A stretch of DNA of 64,000 bases, from assembly GCA_009823505.1 (NCBI GenBank), contig VZQC01006609.1, forward strand, positions 920,381 through 984,380. The letters are read 5' to 3'. Positions 22,350 through 34,199 of the stretch are shown here, piece by piece; position 1 is the first letter of the stretch; each line of letters opens with the position of its first letter. The stretch comes from Rhizomys pruinosus. Its lineage: Eukaryota > Chordata > Mammalia > Rodentia > Spalacidae. A program made the translations under genes and the position numbers. The notes under the pieces are model-generated. The model searched no databases. It was not told the DNA's origin and saw nothing but the letters and a program-made list of their open reading frames with translations.

Positions 22350-23557
22350 CTACAGTTTGTTGATCTGCTTTATTTTTAGACCAACGGATTCCCATCAACA
22401 CCTCTGAGCCCTGTCAAAGACCTCGGCATTCNTTTTTTTTTTTCTCATTGAATCCAAAGTTAGCTGAGAAGTAAGTCCCATTGTTATTGCCATTTTGCAT
22501 ACAGGTAAACTGAGGCATGGCAGGATCATGAGGCTAGACAGGGAACTAAGGAGGTTTCAGAGGCAAGGCTCCTGTCCATCAGCTCTTCCCCAGCTTGCTG
22601 CTGCAAGCCAGGAAGCACATGTGCGGCTCTGTTCCCAGTCTTCTTCCTGACTCTACCTTCTCACCCTCTGGGAGCCTGGCATGTGCCTGAGAAAGCCACA
22701 GGCAGCAGAAAGGAATGCGAGAGAGTTGGCCTTCTTCACTTCTGGGCCCCTGTTGCTCCCTGGAGGAGCCCCTGTAGCAGGGTTTGTACCCAGAACTGAG
22801 GGGCAAGTGTCCCTGCCTGTTACTGATGCCCTGGGAGGAAACAGGACAGGAGGATCCAGTCTGGGGGAGGGGGGGGGGCTTTGTGACAGCCAAGGTCCTC
22901 AGTCCACATGTCTGTCACCTGGTCCCTCCCAGACTCCACCCCACTACAGGATTGTCAGAGCGGCCCTTGGTAATAGGAGGAGCCTTGAGGTCTGCAAGCC
23001 TGTGTGGCCCAGCCCACTCCCCAGCTCTGGGAATCAGACATTAAGCAGGCTACTTTAAGCCTTGCTTTGCACAGGGTGTCACAGTGCCTGTGGAACTATC
23101 GTTAGATCCAGGTGATAGGAGTGGCTAGCTCAGACAAGCAGTTCCAGGGGCAGTAGGTGTCATTACTTTCAAAATATTTATTCTATGGACTGGGCGGCCC
23201 CTACTTCCCATGCCAGTCCCATACTAGGACTTTCTAGGCACCAGGGTTACTGTGATCAGTCAAACCCTTGACCTTGTGAAATCTTACACATTTTGCTTCC
23301 AGCCATGCTGCCCAGTGGAGATACACCACAGCCTGCAGGTGGGAACTTGAGATTTTTAGCACCCGTATTAGAAAAGAAAGGGTGAAATTCATTGTAATGT
23401 CTTTTACTTTATCCAGTATAGCCAAATGCTATAATTTCTGTGAGTCATTGCCATAAAAGATAAGCTGAGACATGTTCAGGGCCAGTGCAGCCCTACTCTG
23501 TGTCACCTTGGAGGATATTGGGGACCACCAGGCTGACACTTGTCTTCTGATTTGCAG
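22350..23557. other. Intron 2 end, mostly unique
   Basis: An antisense MIR trace lies at 22475-22540 (tacaggtaaactgaggcatg). An unresolved base is at 22432, next to a T run. The acceptor TTTGCAG ends the block. Confidence 0.5.
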
Positions 23558-23635
23558 GCCAGGTGAACCGGCTGCCTTTCTTCACTAATCACTTCTTTGA
23601 CACATACCTGCTGATCAGTGAGGACACACCTGTGG
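23558..23635 (+). CDS. CDH23: CDH23 exon 3: N-terminus of mature protein, start of EC1
   Basis: Second coding exon of cadherin-23. It begins after TTTGCAG and ends at G|GTGAGT (23636). Its 78 nt start with two bases that complete the split Gly codon and end with one base of the next split codon, so it is phase 1 on both sides. The peptide starts QVNRLPFFTNHFFDTYLL and ends ISEDTPVG, which I recognise as the start of extracellular cadherin repeat 1. In mature numbering Asn3 and Arg4 belong to the N-terminal extra calcium site described for CDH23 EC1, and Glu21 is the XEX glutamate of the cadherin calcium site. This tip contacts protocadherin-15 in the tip-link handshake. No stop, frameshift or missing key residue is seen. 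The next exon, carrying the rest of EC1, is not in this window. Confidence 0.95.
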
Positions 23636-23833
23636 GTGAGTTGGCTCATGGGCTGGGTGGGGTGTGTGTGTGTAGCATGGGTTGATGTCTTTTCCATCCA
23701 TGAAGGGTACTAGGGGTTGACACTATGCTTGTATTAGAATCTCACTGCGGGGTTCATCAGCCTCCTGTTCGGACTCCTCCAGGGACAGGTCCCTCCCCAC
23801 CTCTTTCAGTGCCCATTGCAGCAGAGTGTATAT

Positions 23834-24078
23834 AAACGGCATGTTTTGGGGATGGAGAGATGGCCTAGCGGTTAAGAGCACTGACTGCTTTTGCAGAGGA
23901 CTCGAGTTCGATCCCCAGCACCCACATGGTGGCTGAGAACCTTCTTTAACTCCAGTTCCGAGGGAATCCGACACCCTCTTCTGACCTCCACGGCATTGCA
24001 CACACAGGTGCACAGACCTACAAGCAGACAGTACATGCATAAAAAACAAAAAAGAAAAAAAAATAAACAGCACATTTT
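23834..24078 (+). mobile_element. B2 SINE with TSD, just after exon 3
   Basis: B2 at 23848-24064, flanked by AAACGGCATGTTTT and AAACAGCACATTTT (12 of 14 identical). It lies 212 bp downstream of the exon 3 donor. Confidence 0.9.
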
Positions 24079-24079
24079 A

Positions 24080-27000
24080 TCACTGTACCTCAGTGCCAGT
24101 TTCTTTCCAGAGTGAGTTTTATCCTACAGAACGTTTCATTTCTCGTCTGTTCTCAGCCTTTGTGGCTATTTGAAGATGGCAGCTGGCAGAGTTTGTTTTC
24201 TGCCCCTTTGTACTGTTTCTGTGATGACTGAATTTCCTGTAATGAATATACCAGCTTTTGTCATTAGAAATAAGTGACTGTGAGCATCTCAGTGCTCCTT
24301 CCAAACCCTGCTGAAGCCACCCCATCACAGAGCTGTTGTGTGTCTAACCTCCAGGCCTGACTCAGACACCTGTAGCTTGTTATCTGTGCTTATGGCTCCA
24401 TGGCCCTTGCTCAGCTCTGGGGATTCAGAAGCTTGCCAGAAGATGAGGTTGGATTGTAGGAACCTGTCTATAGCTGTGTCACTGGGCGGGGGCTGTGTCA
24501 ATGTATGGGGCTGTGCCAATGGGCAGGGGCCATGTTCTAAACGTGAGGTAAACATCAGCACTTGAGTAGATGCTGTCCCCTGGCCTTCATCCCCCCTCTG
24601 TCCCCTCATTCTTGTCAGTGTCCTTTGGAGGCAGTGCCTGGAATCTGGGCTTTTTACACTCCAAGTTGCTTGCTCTGTGGTTGTATGCCAGAGACTGCAT
24701 ACATAAGGTCAACATGGGCTATCTTTTGAGCATCCCCAGGCCAGCTGGCTTGGAGAAAGGAGGAAACGTGAGTTATTTGAACTAAGCAGTCACTTCTAAT
24801 ATCCTTTGGCAGAACAGCAAGTATAGACACATGCTTCTCCAGAGGCCACTGCCGATGCGGGGCCTCAGAAGGGCTGACTTCCTCCTGCTTTGTGGCGACA
24901 TTGGAGCAGCCCCATAACTCTTCCCGGTGGACACTCTTCTGTGGGGGGAGGGCAGTATGGTGGGGGTGTGGCCCAGCATGGGGGTATGGCCCTGCTGATA
25001 CCTGCTGCTGTGGAGATGTCCCCAAGCCCAGGAGAGCTTCACTTCTGAGGAAGATGGAAGGCTCATGAGGAGAGGGACCATTTCCCAGGGACAGAGCAAC
25101 ACTTTGAACATGAGCTGGGGGGGGAGGTGAGCCTGGAAGGCCATCTGGGAGTTGAGGCTCCCACCAAAGGCCTGGCTCAATTTCACAGAGAGGCAAGGAC
25201 CTGCGAGTCCTCCGTGAAACCCGCTGAACAGCTTGCTCCCCTTGGGACTGAGGTGGGGAGGTAAATGGTCCCTGGATTTGCTCCATGTAGACCTGGGGTG
25301 AGGCTGGCATGGAGATGGCAGGGCATTGTAGACTCCAGAACCTGGGTATAGTTCAGGCACATCACACACACAAAATTATGGAATATAATTTACTTAGTGT
25401 TTTAAGGACCTTTATGATTTTCTGTCAGGCTGCATTCATCATAGGTGTCCTCGGCCGACTAGGAGTGGGTTGGGGTCGGGGGATGCTACCTGTTGGATGT
25501 GCCCAGCAGTGAATGCTTGAGTGTCTGGCAGCACTGATCGCCCTTAGGGCTTTGGCTCATTTTGTCCTTGTTCCTCTTTGCATCAGATCCACATAGACAG
25601 TTCCCTCTGCATCGGGCCTGGGTGTTCTGGCCATGAAGGAGTGTCAGGTAGATAGTTGAAGCAAAATAGAGCAATAGGAACTAAGTGAATGTCTGCTGTT
25701 GCCCACAAAGCAATGGAAGGAGGTAGGATCCAGCTGGGACAGAAGAAGAGGTCCCTTCTTAACCTTCCATACTGTTTCTGTGGCTGCTTTTTACAGCTGT
25801 TCATGTCACCCCATCCTGTGGGAGCGTCTTCTGTGGTAGAGGGCAGTGCATTAGGAGCAGCTGACCACAGAGGGAGAGGTATGGCCAGTTACTAACTGAT
25901 GCTGGGAGACACCAAGGACTCTCCTGGGGGAGCAGGACTGGCCGTGTTCTGTCCATGACCCTGCGTGGCCATGGTTACACGGAGTGCTCAGAGACCTGTG
26001 ATGCTAGGAAGGTGATCGTGGGAAGGGTGGACTCAGCTTGGCCAGTGCTGACCATGACGAGGCCCAGTCTGGAGGCCCACCACGAGTTCTCCAGCAGGCC
26101 CGGCTCCTGCTACCTTTGGCTCTAACTCTGGCTTGTCTTCTGCAAACGCCAGTATGGGTCTGCCTCCGGGAGCCGCTCCCAGCCCTGGAGCCCGTGAAGG
26201 CTGCACTTGGCACTCAGAGCGGGGATGACTGTCTAGGGCTGTGGGATGATCCTGGCTGCAGGGGGCTGAGTGGTGGAAGGAGGCTTCTGTGGACTGGAAG
26301 CCAGCTTTCTGCCCCTCTGATAGGAAGGGACCCAGCACACTCTTGACCTTTTCCTTCCTTCTCATCAGCTTGGCTCCGGCCAAGTCAGAAGCCGAGATTT
26401 TGTTCCTTCCTCTGTGGGCCTTGGGCCGAGTGCCACAGGTCTCTGGTTCTCTATCCGTACTTCTTGTCAGTAGGAAGACATTGGAAAGACGGGCCTAGTG
26501 GGCTGTGGCCTGGGCAGCCTGGCTGGCCATGGGTGTTTCCAGGCTCTCTGAGGCAGCCTGGAGTCCCCTACCCAATTCTCCCCCTGCCTAGCCACCATGG
26601 AATACTGGTACTCACATAACCCGAGGCTGTTCACAGGGTAAATGTGGGCTTCCATAGATGTGGCAGGCATGGGTGCAGGGCACTAGCCATCGGGGGTAGG
26701 CCAGGGCTAAAACATCTTGCCAGGGGCCTGGCCCTTGCCTGCCATGTTGAAGAGGATGTCCTAGGGACTTGACGTTGAGGCTTGGCACCCTTTGCCCATT
26801 TCTTCTCTGAATCTGTATTCCAGCCTGCATACTGGTGATGGGATATTTCCCCCTCTGGGCTGATGGGGAATTCATATGCAGCTTCTCTATCTCCAAAGCC
26901 TCCATGCCTAAATATCATCATCACTGGAGGCAAACCTGTGTGTGGCACCATTATAGCTACAGGGGCTGCCTACCAGCCACAGGCTTGCAGGGGATGGCTA

Positions 27001-27950
27001 AGCACATGGAAAAGCTGGCTCCAGTGTATGGAGCAATGCCAGCGGCTAGATCAGAGCCCAAGCCAGGCCGAGTGTCAGCTCACCCACAGCCAGAGCTGGG
27101 GGTAGCTGGACTGCCAGCTGCTGGGCAGGCTATGTGGCTTTGGCTTGGACTTCTGGTGACCAGGCTTGTGTTTCTACAAGATTTCTCATTCTTCTCTGTA
27201 TATGAGTTCCAGAAACAAAAAATCCTCCTAATATTGATATGAACCCTACTTCCCTGAAACTCCTGCCCGTTGTTCCAATTCTTTCTGCTGGACCCTTCAA
27301 AATAATAATGATAATAGAATATACATGATTAGTGTGCAGAATATATTATTGTAACAGACACAGTGAATGCTCAGGCAGTTCCTTAAGTGTTTCTATGTGT
27401 TAATTCATTTCTAAAACTCCTTTAAGGATCAGAGGTAGGGCTTGCTGTTAGATTCTATCAGTGGATTGTTTTTGGAAATGTGCTCTCCAGGGTTAGAGAA
27501 TGGCCTGCTACCTTCCCCATGTTTAATCTTCTGGCCTTAATTCCCAGTGGTATGTGGTGGGGGAAATGGGATGCGAGGGCAGATCTCGGGCATCTGAGCT
27601 AGCTATCTTGGGCTCCAATTCCCTCTGCTTGATGGTCTTTTTGAAGACCATCTCCTAGCTGGAGAAGGCAGGAGTCAGATGAAGTCATTCAGCATCTCTT
27701 CCTTCCCCTGGCCTGTCCACATGGTCACATTTCCCAAGGAAGCTCTCCTGGCTCTGCAGTCTTGCAGATGTGAGCATCAGTCTCAGACAGCAGGGCCCAG
27801 GCTGTGAGAGGAGAGTGAGGACAGATCGCACAGCCCCGGGGGGGGGGGGGCTGACTGTGAGCCATAAATGAACATCAGGCACCTATAAGAAGATGGGCTG
27901 CTGGCTTCAGCCTGCCTGGCAGATCTACTGAGATACTGATATTGATGGAA
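24080..27950. other. Mostly unique sequence, no gene seen
   Basis: Antisense frames of up to 218 codons (24654-25310) show no domain. A run of 13 G lies at about 27838-27850. The AT-rich stretch 27300-27430 may be an eroded MIR. Confidence 0.4.
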
Positions 27951-27952
27951 CT

Positions 27953-28074
27953 AAGATCAACAATGAGCTGGGTGTGGTGGCACAGGCCTGTCAGTCCAGT
28001 ACAGGCCGGAGGATCATGAGTTCTGAGCTACACAGCAAGACTCTTGTCTTAAAGAACAAAACAAAGATCACCAA
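27953..28074 (+). mobile_element. B1 SINE with TSD
   Basis: A 5'-to-3' B1 copy (gagctgggtgtggtggcaca onward) at 27964-28063, shorter than full length because of internal loss. AAGATCAACAA and AAGATCACCAA flank it. Confidence 0.85.
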
Positions 28075-30290
28075 CACCCTCTGTGTTGTCGAATCCATGG
28101 CTACTTCTCGGTCCTCGAGGCCCTCTCTCCTCCAGCCCTGCTGGTCCCTGCCCTTCAGCTCTACACTGGAGGGCCGGGGACTTACTCTGGGTCTCTTTGT
28201 ATCTCCTCACCCACGGTAATCTTGACCAGACTTGGGCCTTAGAACCCATGTGGATGCTGACAGCTTCTGCAATGGCGGACAGCACCTGCCTGAGCCACCC
28301 CTCAGGGAAGCCACATTCTTGTAGCCACCCCTCTTTTCCATGTTTCCATCTGGTATCTAAAGCCACACCCTCCACTTCAACACGTATGCAGCAGAACTCT
28401 CCCCTAAATGCCTGCCTACCCGGCGGTCTTGGCATCTCTTAGCTACTACAGCTTCACCCTGCCAGTGCCAAACTCAGCATTATCCCCGCCTCTTTCTCCT
28501 TCATCTCATATCCCGTCCTTTGGGAAGTCCTGTTGGCTTCATCTTCTGAATAGAATAGCCTCTCTTCACTTCTGGTCCCTTCTACTTTTTCCATTGGGGT
28601 CCCGTTCTGCAGTGAGTACCTGGCGGCCTCTCTTCCATTGGCATCTCCCCACCGCAGCAGAGGGTCACATGAGCTCACCTGAGGCCGAGTCTGCGCATGA
28701 GGCCTGCTCAAATCCATTTATTGCTTGGGGAAAAGCCATGTTTGCCTACACAGCATGGAGACCCCTGGCAAGTGCAACCTTGCCCATGTCAGACTTCAGC
28801 CAGGTCCCCTCCCTGCTTTCTCTACTTGCCAAACTAGTTCAGGTGCTGCTGCCCCTGGACGGCCTTTCTGGGTGCCTCCAGGCAGGGTGGCGGGCTGCTT
28901 CCTGCATTTCTTCTCTGCCTGTTCTCTCTCAGTGACAGTCTTTCTTGTTAGTAACCCATCTGTCTTTCATCTTGAACTATGAATGCTTCTAGGTGTCCAG
29001 GGCTAATTCCTTGTCCCCAAGCCCCACTTATATGCCTCACTTATGCCTGGAACTTTAAGGAGTCTGGGAGCCCACGGGGGAATCTTCCAAGGCAGAGACC
29101 GAGGGCTAGCTCCCCCCTAGAGCCCCAGTCCTGAGCTTCCCTGCCAGTGTCTCAGGAGGGAGGTGTTGGTGACAGTGGGGACGGCAGCTTGGCGAGTGGG
29201 GACGGCAGCTTGGCGAGTGGACCCGGGAGAGCCTTTCCCCAGATGGCGCAGATGCTAAACGTGCCTGTGTGTGAACCACAAGGCCCGCACCATGCAAAAA
29301 TGGCGCTTTTAGCATCTCAGCTTCCTGTGGAGTTGCACGGGGCGTATTTGCTGGAGACCCTTGGGGCAGGGAGCACGGCTGGCCTGGTGAAGACACAGAG
29401 CAGTAGTAGGGAGTCCTGGTTTGAAAGCACCCAGCCTACCAGCTCCTGGGGTTTAGAGGGTGTGGCGCCACGAGCATTGGCCACCACGTTCAGCCCTCAG
29501 TTTCTGGAGGAGGTGGTGTCTCCGTTCTGTAAACACTCCCAGCCCAAAGCTTCCCAAGGGCTCTTAGGGAGGAGTGAAACTATCTTTCACAGCCCCCACC
29601 CCCCAACCTGATCCCCAGCCAAAGCCAACTGCCGGGTACCCAGAGCTGCATGCTCTGCCTCGTCAAGCAGCCTCAGTGGAGGTGGTTCCCTTGCCCCAGA
29701 GAGGCCCCGCAGCTTCCCTGCCTGGGGAATTCCTGCTCACCTTTCCAGATCACTGCTCCATGGAGGCCTGCCACCCTCCCTTTCCTCACTCTCGTCAGCT
29801 CTGTGATTGGCTCCATAAAAGCACGTGGCACCTTCTGTCCTAGTGCATTGTGTGTAACTCCCCACAGGACTGTTAATTTTTACACCTTAATTTTTATTAA
29901 TATTGACATTAGGATTAATGATCATTTTAGTGTTTAGGTATGGTTTGCGACTTGGAGTGGTGATATTAGCCGTGGTTTATTGACTTCTGGCCTCCTGCAG
30001 GCCCTTGTTGGGTACTTTAGATGCGTGGCCCCTGATGGATTCCGGACGACCTCCTAGATGACCAGTTATCTCTCTTCCGCAGCTTTGCAGGCCCAGGGTG
30101 GGCTGAGAGAGGCTTGTGAGTGAGACGGTGAATGAGTGAGTGAATGGACGGATGGTCACTGAGTATCTGTCCAGGACTCTTCCTTTGGCTCCTTCTTCTT
30201 CCATTTGTCACCAAGATTGGTTCACTTGGAAGCTGACTTCCCCGGGCAGACCCCCAGCACCCCGAAAGTGTCTGGAGCCACAACGAAGGT
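28075..30290. other. Mostly unique, with an L2-like stretch
   Basis: 28450-28780 reads like eroded antisense L2 (gtcctgttggcttcatcttc, gcctctcttcacttctgg), low confidence. A 21-bp tandem duplication lies at 29175-29216. An AT-rich patch rich in TTAAT cores lies at 29870-29940. Confidence 0.35.
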
Positions 30291-30299
30291 GATAATACC

Positions 30300-30550
30300 C
30301 ACACTAATCACCTACATGAGGGAAATTAGTCTTGTCAGGAGCCATTAAAGTGGGAGCATTAGGATGGAGCGGGCCCAGGCGGCGCCTGGCACCGCTGCCA
30401 GTTGGCGCTGATTAATTTCTCTGCAAACTCCATCAATGCCCAGCTGTTTCGTCTGGACCTGGAGAGAGCAATTTTCGGGTGGGCTGACCCTGAGGCAGCG
30501 GTCTCACACACAGAGGAGCCGAGCGTCTGCCTTCCGCTCCTGACATCTCC
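30300..30550. promoter_or_regulatory. CNE-like block (candidate enhancer)
   Basis: Unique sequence mixing TAAT-type homeobox cores (GGAAATTAGTC, CTGATTAATTTC) with unusually frequent CpG (GCGGCGCCTGG, CCGCTGCC). No repeat signature. Conservation is not tested here. Confidence 0.3.
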
Positions 30551-30745
30551 TGGGGAGTAGTAGGAGGGTGAGGAGGTGATGAGGATGACAGGCTGGAACA
30601 GACAGAAGGACGAGCTTGTGAAGCTGGGACCTGGGGCAGAGGAGAAGGGCTGTGCAGCAGGAGAGGAGCTGGGGAGGGGTTTGGGCCCCAGGACTGGGCT
30701 GACCTGGGGATGCTCCTTCCTCACTGGGCCTCCTCCCTATGGCTC

Positions 30746-31024
30746 TTTAAAGTGGGAAAACCCGGAGCTGGAGAGATGGCCTAGCGGTTAAGAGCGCCGA
30801 CCGTTCTTACAGAGGACCCGGGTTCGATCCCCAGCACCCACATGGCGGCCAAGAACCGTCTGAAACTCCAGTTCCAGGAGAACTCCAGTTCCAGGGGAAT
30901 CCAAGACCCTCTTCTGACCTCCGTGGCATTGCACGACACGGGTGCACAGACTTGCATACAGACAGTACATTCATACAAATACAGAAATAAATAAAAATTA
31001 ATAATAAAAAAATTTTTAAAGTGG
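30746..31024 (+). mobile_element. B2 SINE with TSD
   Basis: Full-length B2 with the 17-bp duplication and an AAT-rich tail, between TTTAAAGTGG at 30746-30755 and 31015-31024. It looks young. Confidence 0.9.
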
Positions 31025-31890
31025 TAGCAAAGCTGCAGATCCTCAGGGCTGGAAGGTGTGAATGTGAGAGATAGTGGGGTCCTGACCTCTATGCTGTGCG
31101 TGTGGCTCTAGCCTTCAGAGGCAGTGTCTCTGTAGGTAACAATAATCCAGTAACTAATGTGCTGAGCGATGGGGGGGTTCTCCAGCCTTGCTGACACGAG
31201 GTTGAAGGTCACCTGGGTCTAGGAGCCTAGATTCCCCATGTTCCATTTCACTCTGCCAGAGAGATCCTCAGAGAGCCCATGGTGGACCCCTGGGGCCTCT
31301 CGAGGGACAGTTCATAACTATTGCTTCAGAAAATGAGGCCCAGGCTGCCTGGGTGTGAATCCCAGTTCTGCCTCTTACTGTGTGCCTCAGTTTCCCACTG
31401 TACAATGGGAGTGATCACATGAAATTTGAGTGTTTCTTGAGTCAATTGTCAGTTCTTAAGATTGTAACCAGCATACAGAAGGTGTCTCTGAATAGGGGCT
31501 GTACTTAAACAAGTGCACCTTCAAACCCCTGTGTGCATGTTTGCAAAAGGACGTTATCATGTGTTAGAAGACCTCGGTGGTGGCCTGTCTGGGAAGCTGC
31601 CCATGCAGTGGAAAGGCTGCAGAGAGGTTGCAGGCCTCTGAGGACTGAGAGCAGCCAGACAATTTGGCCAGGCCAGAAGGACTGCTGAAGCGAGGATATA
31701 TATCTCAGCTTAGGACCCAGGCAGCCCTGTCCAGCTGGCCAAACCCATGACACCTATCTGTAGTGGGGTAGAGCCCCCGTCCAGCTGTATCCAAGGAATG
31801 TCCCCCCAAAAAACACTGGCAGCTAGAGACAGCATCATATAGAGAGACAAACATCTTATTTTTATCAAATGTACATATTTATTTGTTTAT
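31025..31890. other. Mostly unique sequence
   Basis: A plus-strand MIR remnant lies at 31335-31425 (ggtgtgaatcccagttctgc). No gene is seen. Confidence 0.45.
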
Positions 31891-31894
31891 TTAG

Positions 31895-31995
31895 TTTTTT
31901 GACATAAAAAACATAGGCTGGTCTTAAACTCACAGTATTCCCCCTACCTCAACCCCAAAGTGTTGGAATTATAGTTGGCAGTCACCATGTTGGGC
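31895..31995 (-). mobile_element. Old B1 fragment
   Basis: Antisense B1 words: aggctggtcttaaactcaca, aaagtgttggaattatag. Confidence 0.6.
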
Positions 31996-32104
31996 TTCAG
32001 GGGACCATTTTATATCACTGGGTGTAGTCGTATGATGCCCCCAAGATTATATCACTATCATCAACGAACTGTCACTCCAGTTTAGGGAATACCTGCTTAG
32101 GCCA

Positions 32105-32280
32105 ATATAATTTTTTAACTTTTTATTTTGAAATAATATTAAGCATGGAGAAAAGTGGTTCAAACAGTTCCAAGGATTACTAGGCACCCAGCTTCCCTTA
32201 ACCTTAACCTCTTGTACAACCATAATACAAATATGAAAAACAGCAACAACATTGGCACCATGCTAGTGACATAAAATGTG
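32105..32280. mobile_element. L1M 3'-end-like remnant
   Basis: tttttattttgaaataatat, cttgtacaaccataatacaa and acaacattggcaccatg follow the order of a common ancient mammalian L1M 3' region. Strand is not assigned. Confidence 0.45.
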
Positions 32281-32344
32281 TGTAAGTCTCACTGGCTTTC
32301 CTAGTAGAGGAAAGTCTCCTTTTTTTCTCAAGGCAACATGATAT

Positions 32345-32478
32345 TCTTTTTTTGAGACAGGGTCTCCCTGTACCTTCAGTTGGCCTGGAACTCCCTATGT
32401 AGAATAGACTGGCCTTAAGATCACTGTCCTCCCCTCCCCCGAGTGCTGGGATTAAAGGCCTGGTCCACTGTACCCAGC
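32345..32478 (-). mobile_element. B1 SINE
   Basis: Near-complete antisense B1 from tttgagacagggtctccctg to ggcctggtccactgtaccca. Confidence 0.85.
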
Positions 32479-32480
32479 TC

Positions 32481-32665
32481 AGATGATTTTTCTTTTTTTT
32501 TCTTTTTGGTCTTTTCGAGACAGGGTCTCCCTGTAGTCCCAGCTGTCCTGGAACTCACTCTTTAGATCAGGCTGGCCTTGAACTCACAAAGATCTGCCTG
32601 CCTCTGCCTCCCAAGTACTAGGTTTAAAGGCGTGCGCCACCACGCCCGGCAAGATGATTTTTCTT
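32481..32665 (-). mobile_element. B1 SINE with 14-bp TSD
   Basis: Well-preserved antisense B1 at 32495-32650 (gagacagggtctccctgtag to gtgcgccaccacgcccgg). AGATGATTTTTCTT is at 32481-32494 and 32652-32665. Insertion was directly beside an older B1. Confidence 0.95.
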
Positions 32666-32737
32666 AAGTTTGTGTTTTAGCTGTGATAGTATTTGGGCAA
32701 ATAAAATCTAACTGGGGAGAATTGTATATCTGCACAT

Positions 32738-32792
32738 GCACACAGACACACACACACACATACAGAGACACATACACACATACAGAGACACA

Positions 32793-32826
<34 letters not shown>
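32738..32826. repeat. (CA)n microsatellite
   Basis: A CA tract with CATACAGAGA interruptions, then a pure run. Confidence 0.95.
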
Positions 32827-32828
<2 letters not shown>

Positions 32829-32829
32829 G

Positions 32830-33985
32830 TGCTTATATTCATTCAACCAGTGCTTTCTTTGGTGTTGTCTACATGTTGGGCACTGTTCTAAGCTGTGAGG
32901 TGGATGATGTACACAAGTTGAGCTGGTGAGGGGGACAAATGGGAACTGAGAGAGAAAATGTACTTTATGCTGTGTAACTGAGTGTTGAGGAAGTATAACA
33001 GTCTTGTGGAGATTCAGGTATGGGGTAGGCAGTGACATAACCAGCCTGTTTTACCACCACCTCAGGCCATGAAGAACCCCCAGCAGAGGGTGTTCATATT
33101 CAAGAACTGCATATTTGAGTTATAAACTTGCAAAAAGAATCTCATAGTGTTTTAAGTCAGTTCATGATTTTGGGTTAGTCTGTGAGCACAGGCTGCTAGG
33201 TCTCCTGTATATAGACAGGACAGTTGGGTGGTCATTGCTCTGATCAAACTGTTCTATGGAGAAGCAGATCTAAGAGGACAGAGCTTGCCAAGTCCCTGGG
33301 AGTTCTGTGGGTCCAGGCAGTACAGAGAGAAGGTCTTGGGCCACCGTGCCTTCACAGGGCCGCAGGCTCATGATGGCGGTGTGTGGCAGTCTCCTGGGCT
33401 GCAAGGATCTGGCTCGGGCTTGGCCTTACAGCTCCAGAGCCACCTGCCTGCCCTGCTCTGGAGCTGAGTGCTTGAGGAGGGGCAGTTAGGTCCCCCACAG
33501 GCTGGCAGTAAGGGACAGAAGAGGCCATCTGCACAGATCCTTGAATCCACCCTTAGAAGATGTCCTCTTCCCTCTAAGAGGTGGGGATGGGTGGCAGAAC
33601 CTCAGGGAAGGCCTCGCCTCCTCTCTGGGGAAGCACAGACACTCTACCTCGTGTGAGACAAGTTGGTGGCTTCACAGAGATGGAGGAGGGTCAGGAGAGG
33701 TCAGGGAGAGGGGAGGTAAAGTCAAGCCCACCAGGCTTTAGGCTGGCATAGGCAGAGCCTGTGGCTGTTTTGGTTGTGCACTGCCCATCGTCATGAGGGT
33801 GTGGGGACCAGGCAGGTGTTTTGGATGCAACTGTAATGATGCTAATGACAGCGATGGTGGCCACCTGTCATGCCGCCAGGCTGTGAATGGTACTCACTGA
33901 ACACCTGTGCTAGGCTGTGCTGGGGTGGGTGAAGAATGCATATCACAGGTGACTGGTGAAATGGCAGCCATCTCTTATTACACAC
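32830..33985. other. Unique sequence, no gene seen
   Basis: No repeat or exon was recognised. Confidence 0.4.
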
Positions 33986-33994
33986 GCCTTTGTC

Positions 33995-34195
33995 TAGATA
34001 TACTGCTTCATTGGTTCTGCATAGCAAACTCAGAAAGTTGGTCTTATAATCTCCATCTGCTAGATGAAGTAGAGGCTCAGAGAAGTTAAGTAACATTCAC
34101 AAGGTTACACAGCTTATAGGATGAAAGTTGGACTTGAACCCAGTGTTACCTAACTCTCCTTTTCCTCAGACCTGTACACTTAACCACAGCTCTGT
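33995..34195 (-). mobile_element. MIR SINE
   Basis: Antisense MIR core: atctgctagatgaagtagag, gaagttaagtaacattcaca, cacagcttatagg, ttgaacccagtgttacc. Confidence 0.8.
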
Positions 34196-34199
34196 GGAT

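Larger units (their letters stand above)
18534..23557 (+). other. CDH23: CDH23 intron 2
   Basis: A 5,024-bp phase 1 intron with GT...AG borders. It contains one B2 SINE on the minus strand with a clear target-site duplication, a truncated B2 tail attached to a 25-nt T run, a full B2 on the plus strand, MIR remnants around 20335-20560, 21200-21260 and 22475-22540, and an ambiguous base at 22432. Candidate branch points lie in the last 40 nt (CTGAC at 23533, TCTGA at 23546). No further exon was recognised. Confidence 0.85.

Noticed and set aside
24654..25310. Antisense 218-codon frame as a gene
   Set aside because: No domain or motif, a second overlapping antisense frame of similar length exists, and it lies in CDH23 intron 3.
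26250..26275. Second CTCF site (GGCTGCAGGGGGCTGAG)
   Set aside because: It matches only part of the core (GGGGGCTG instead of GGGGGCGC), too weak to call without occupancy data.
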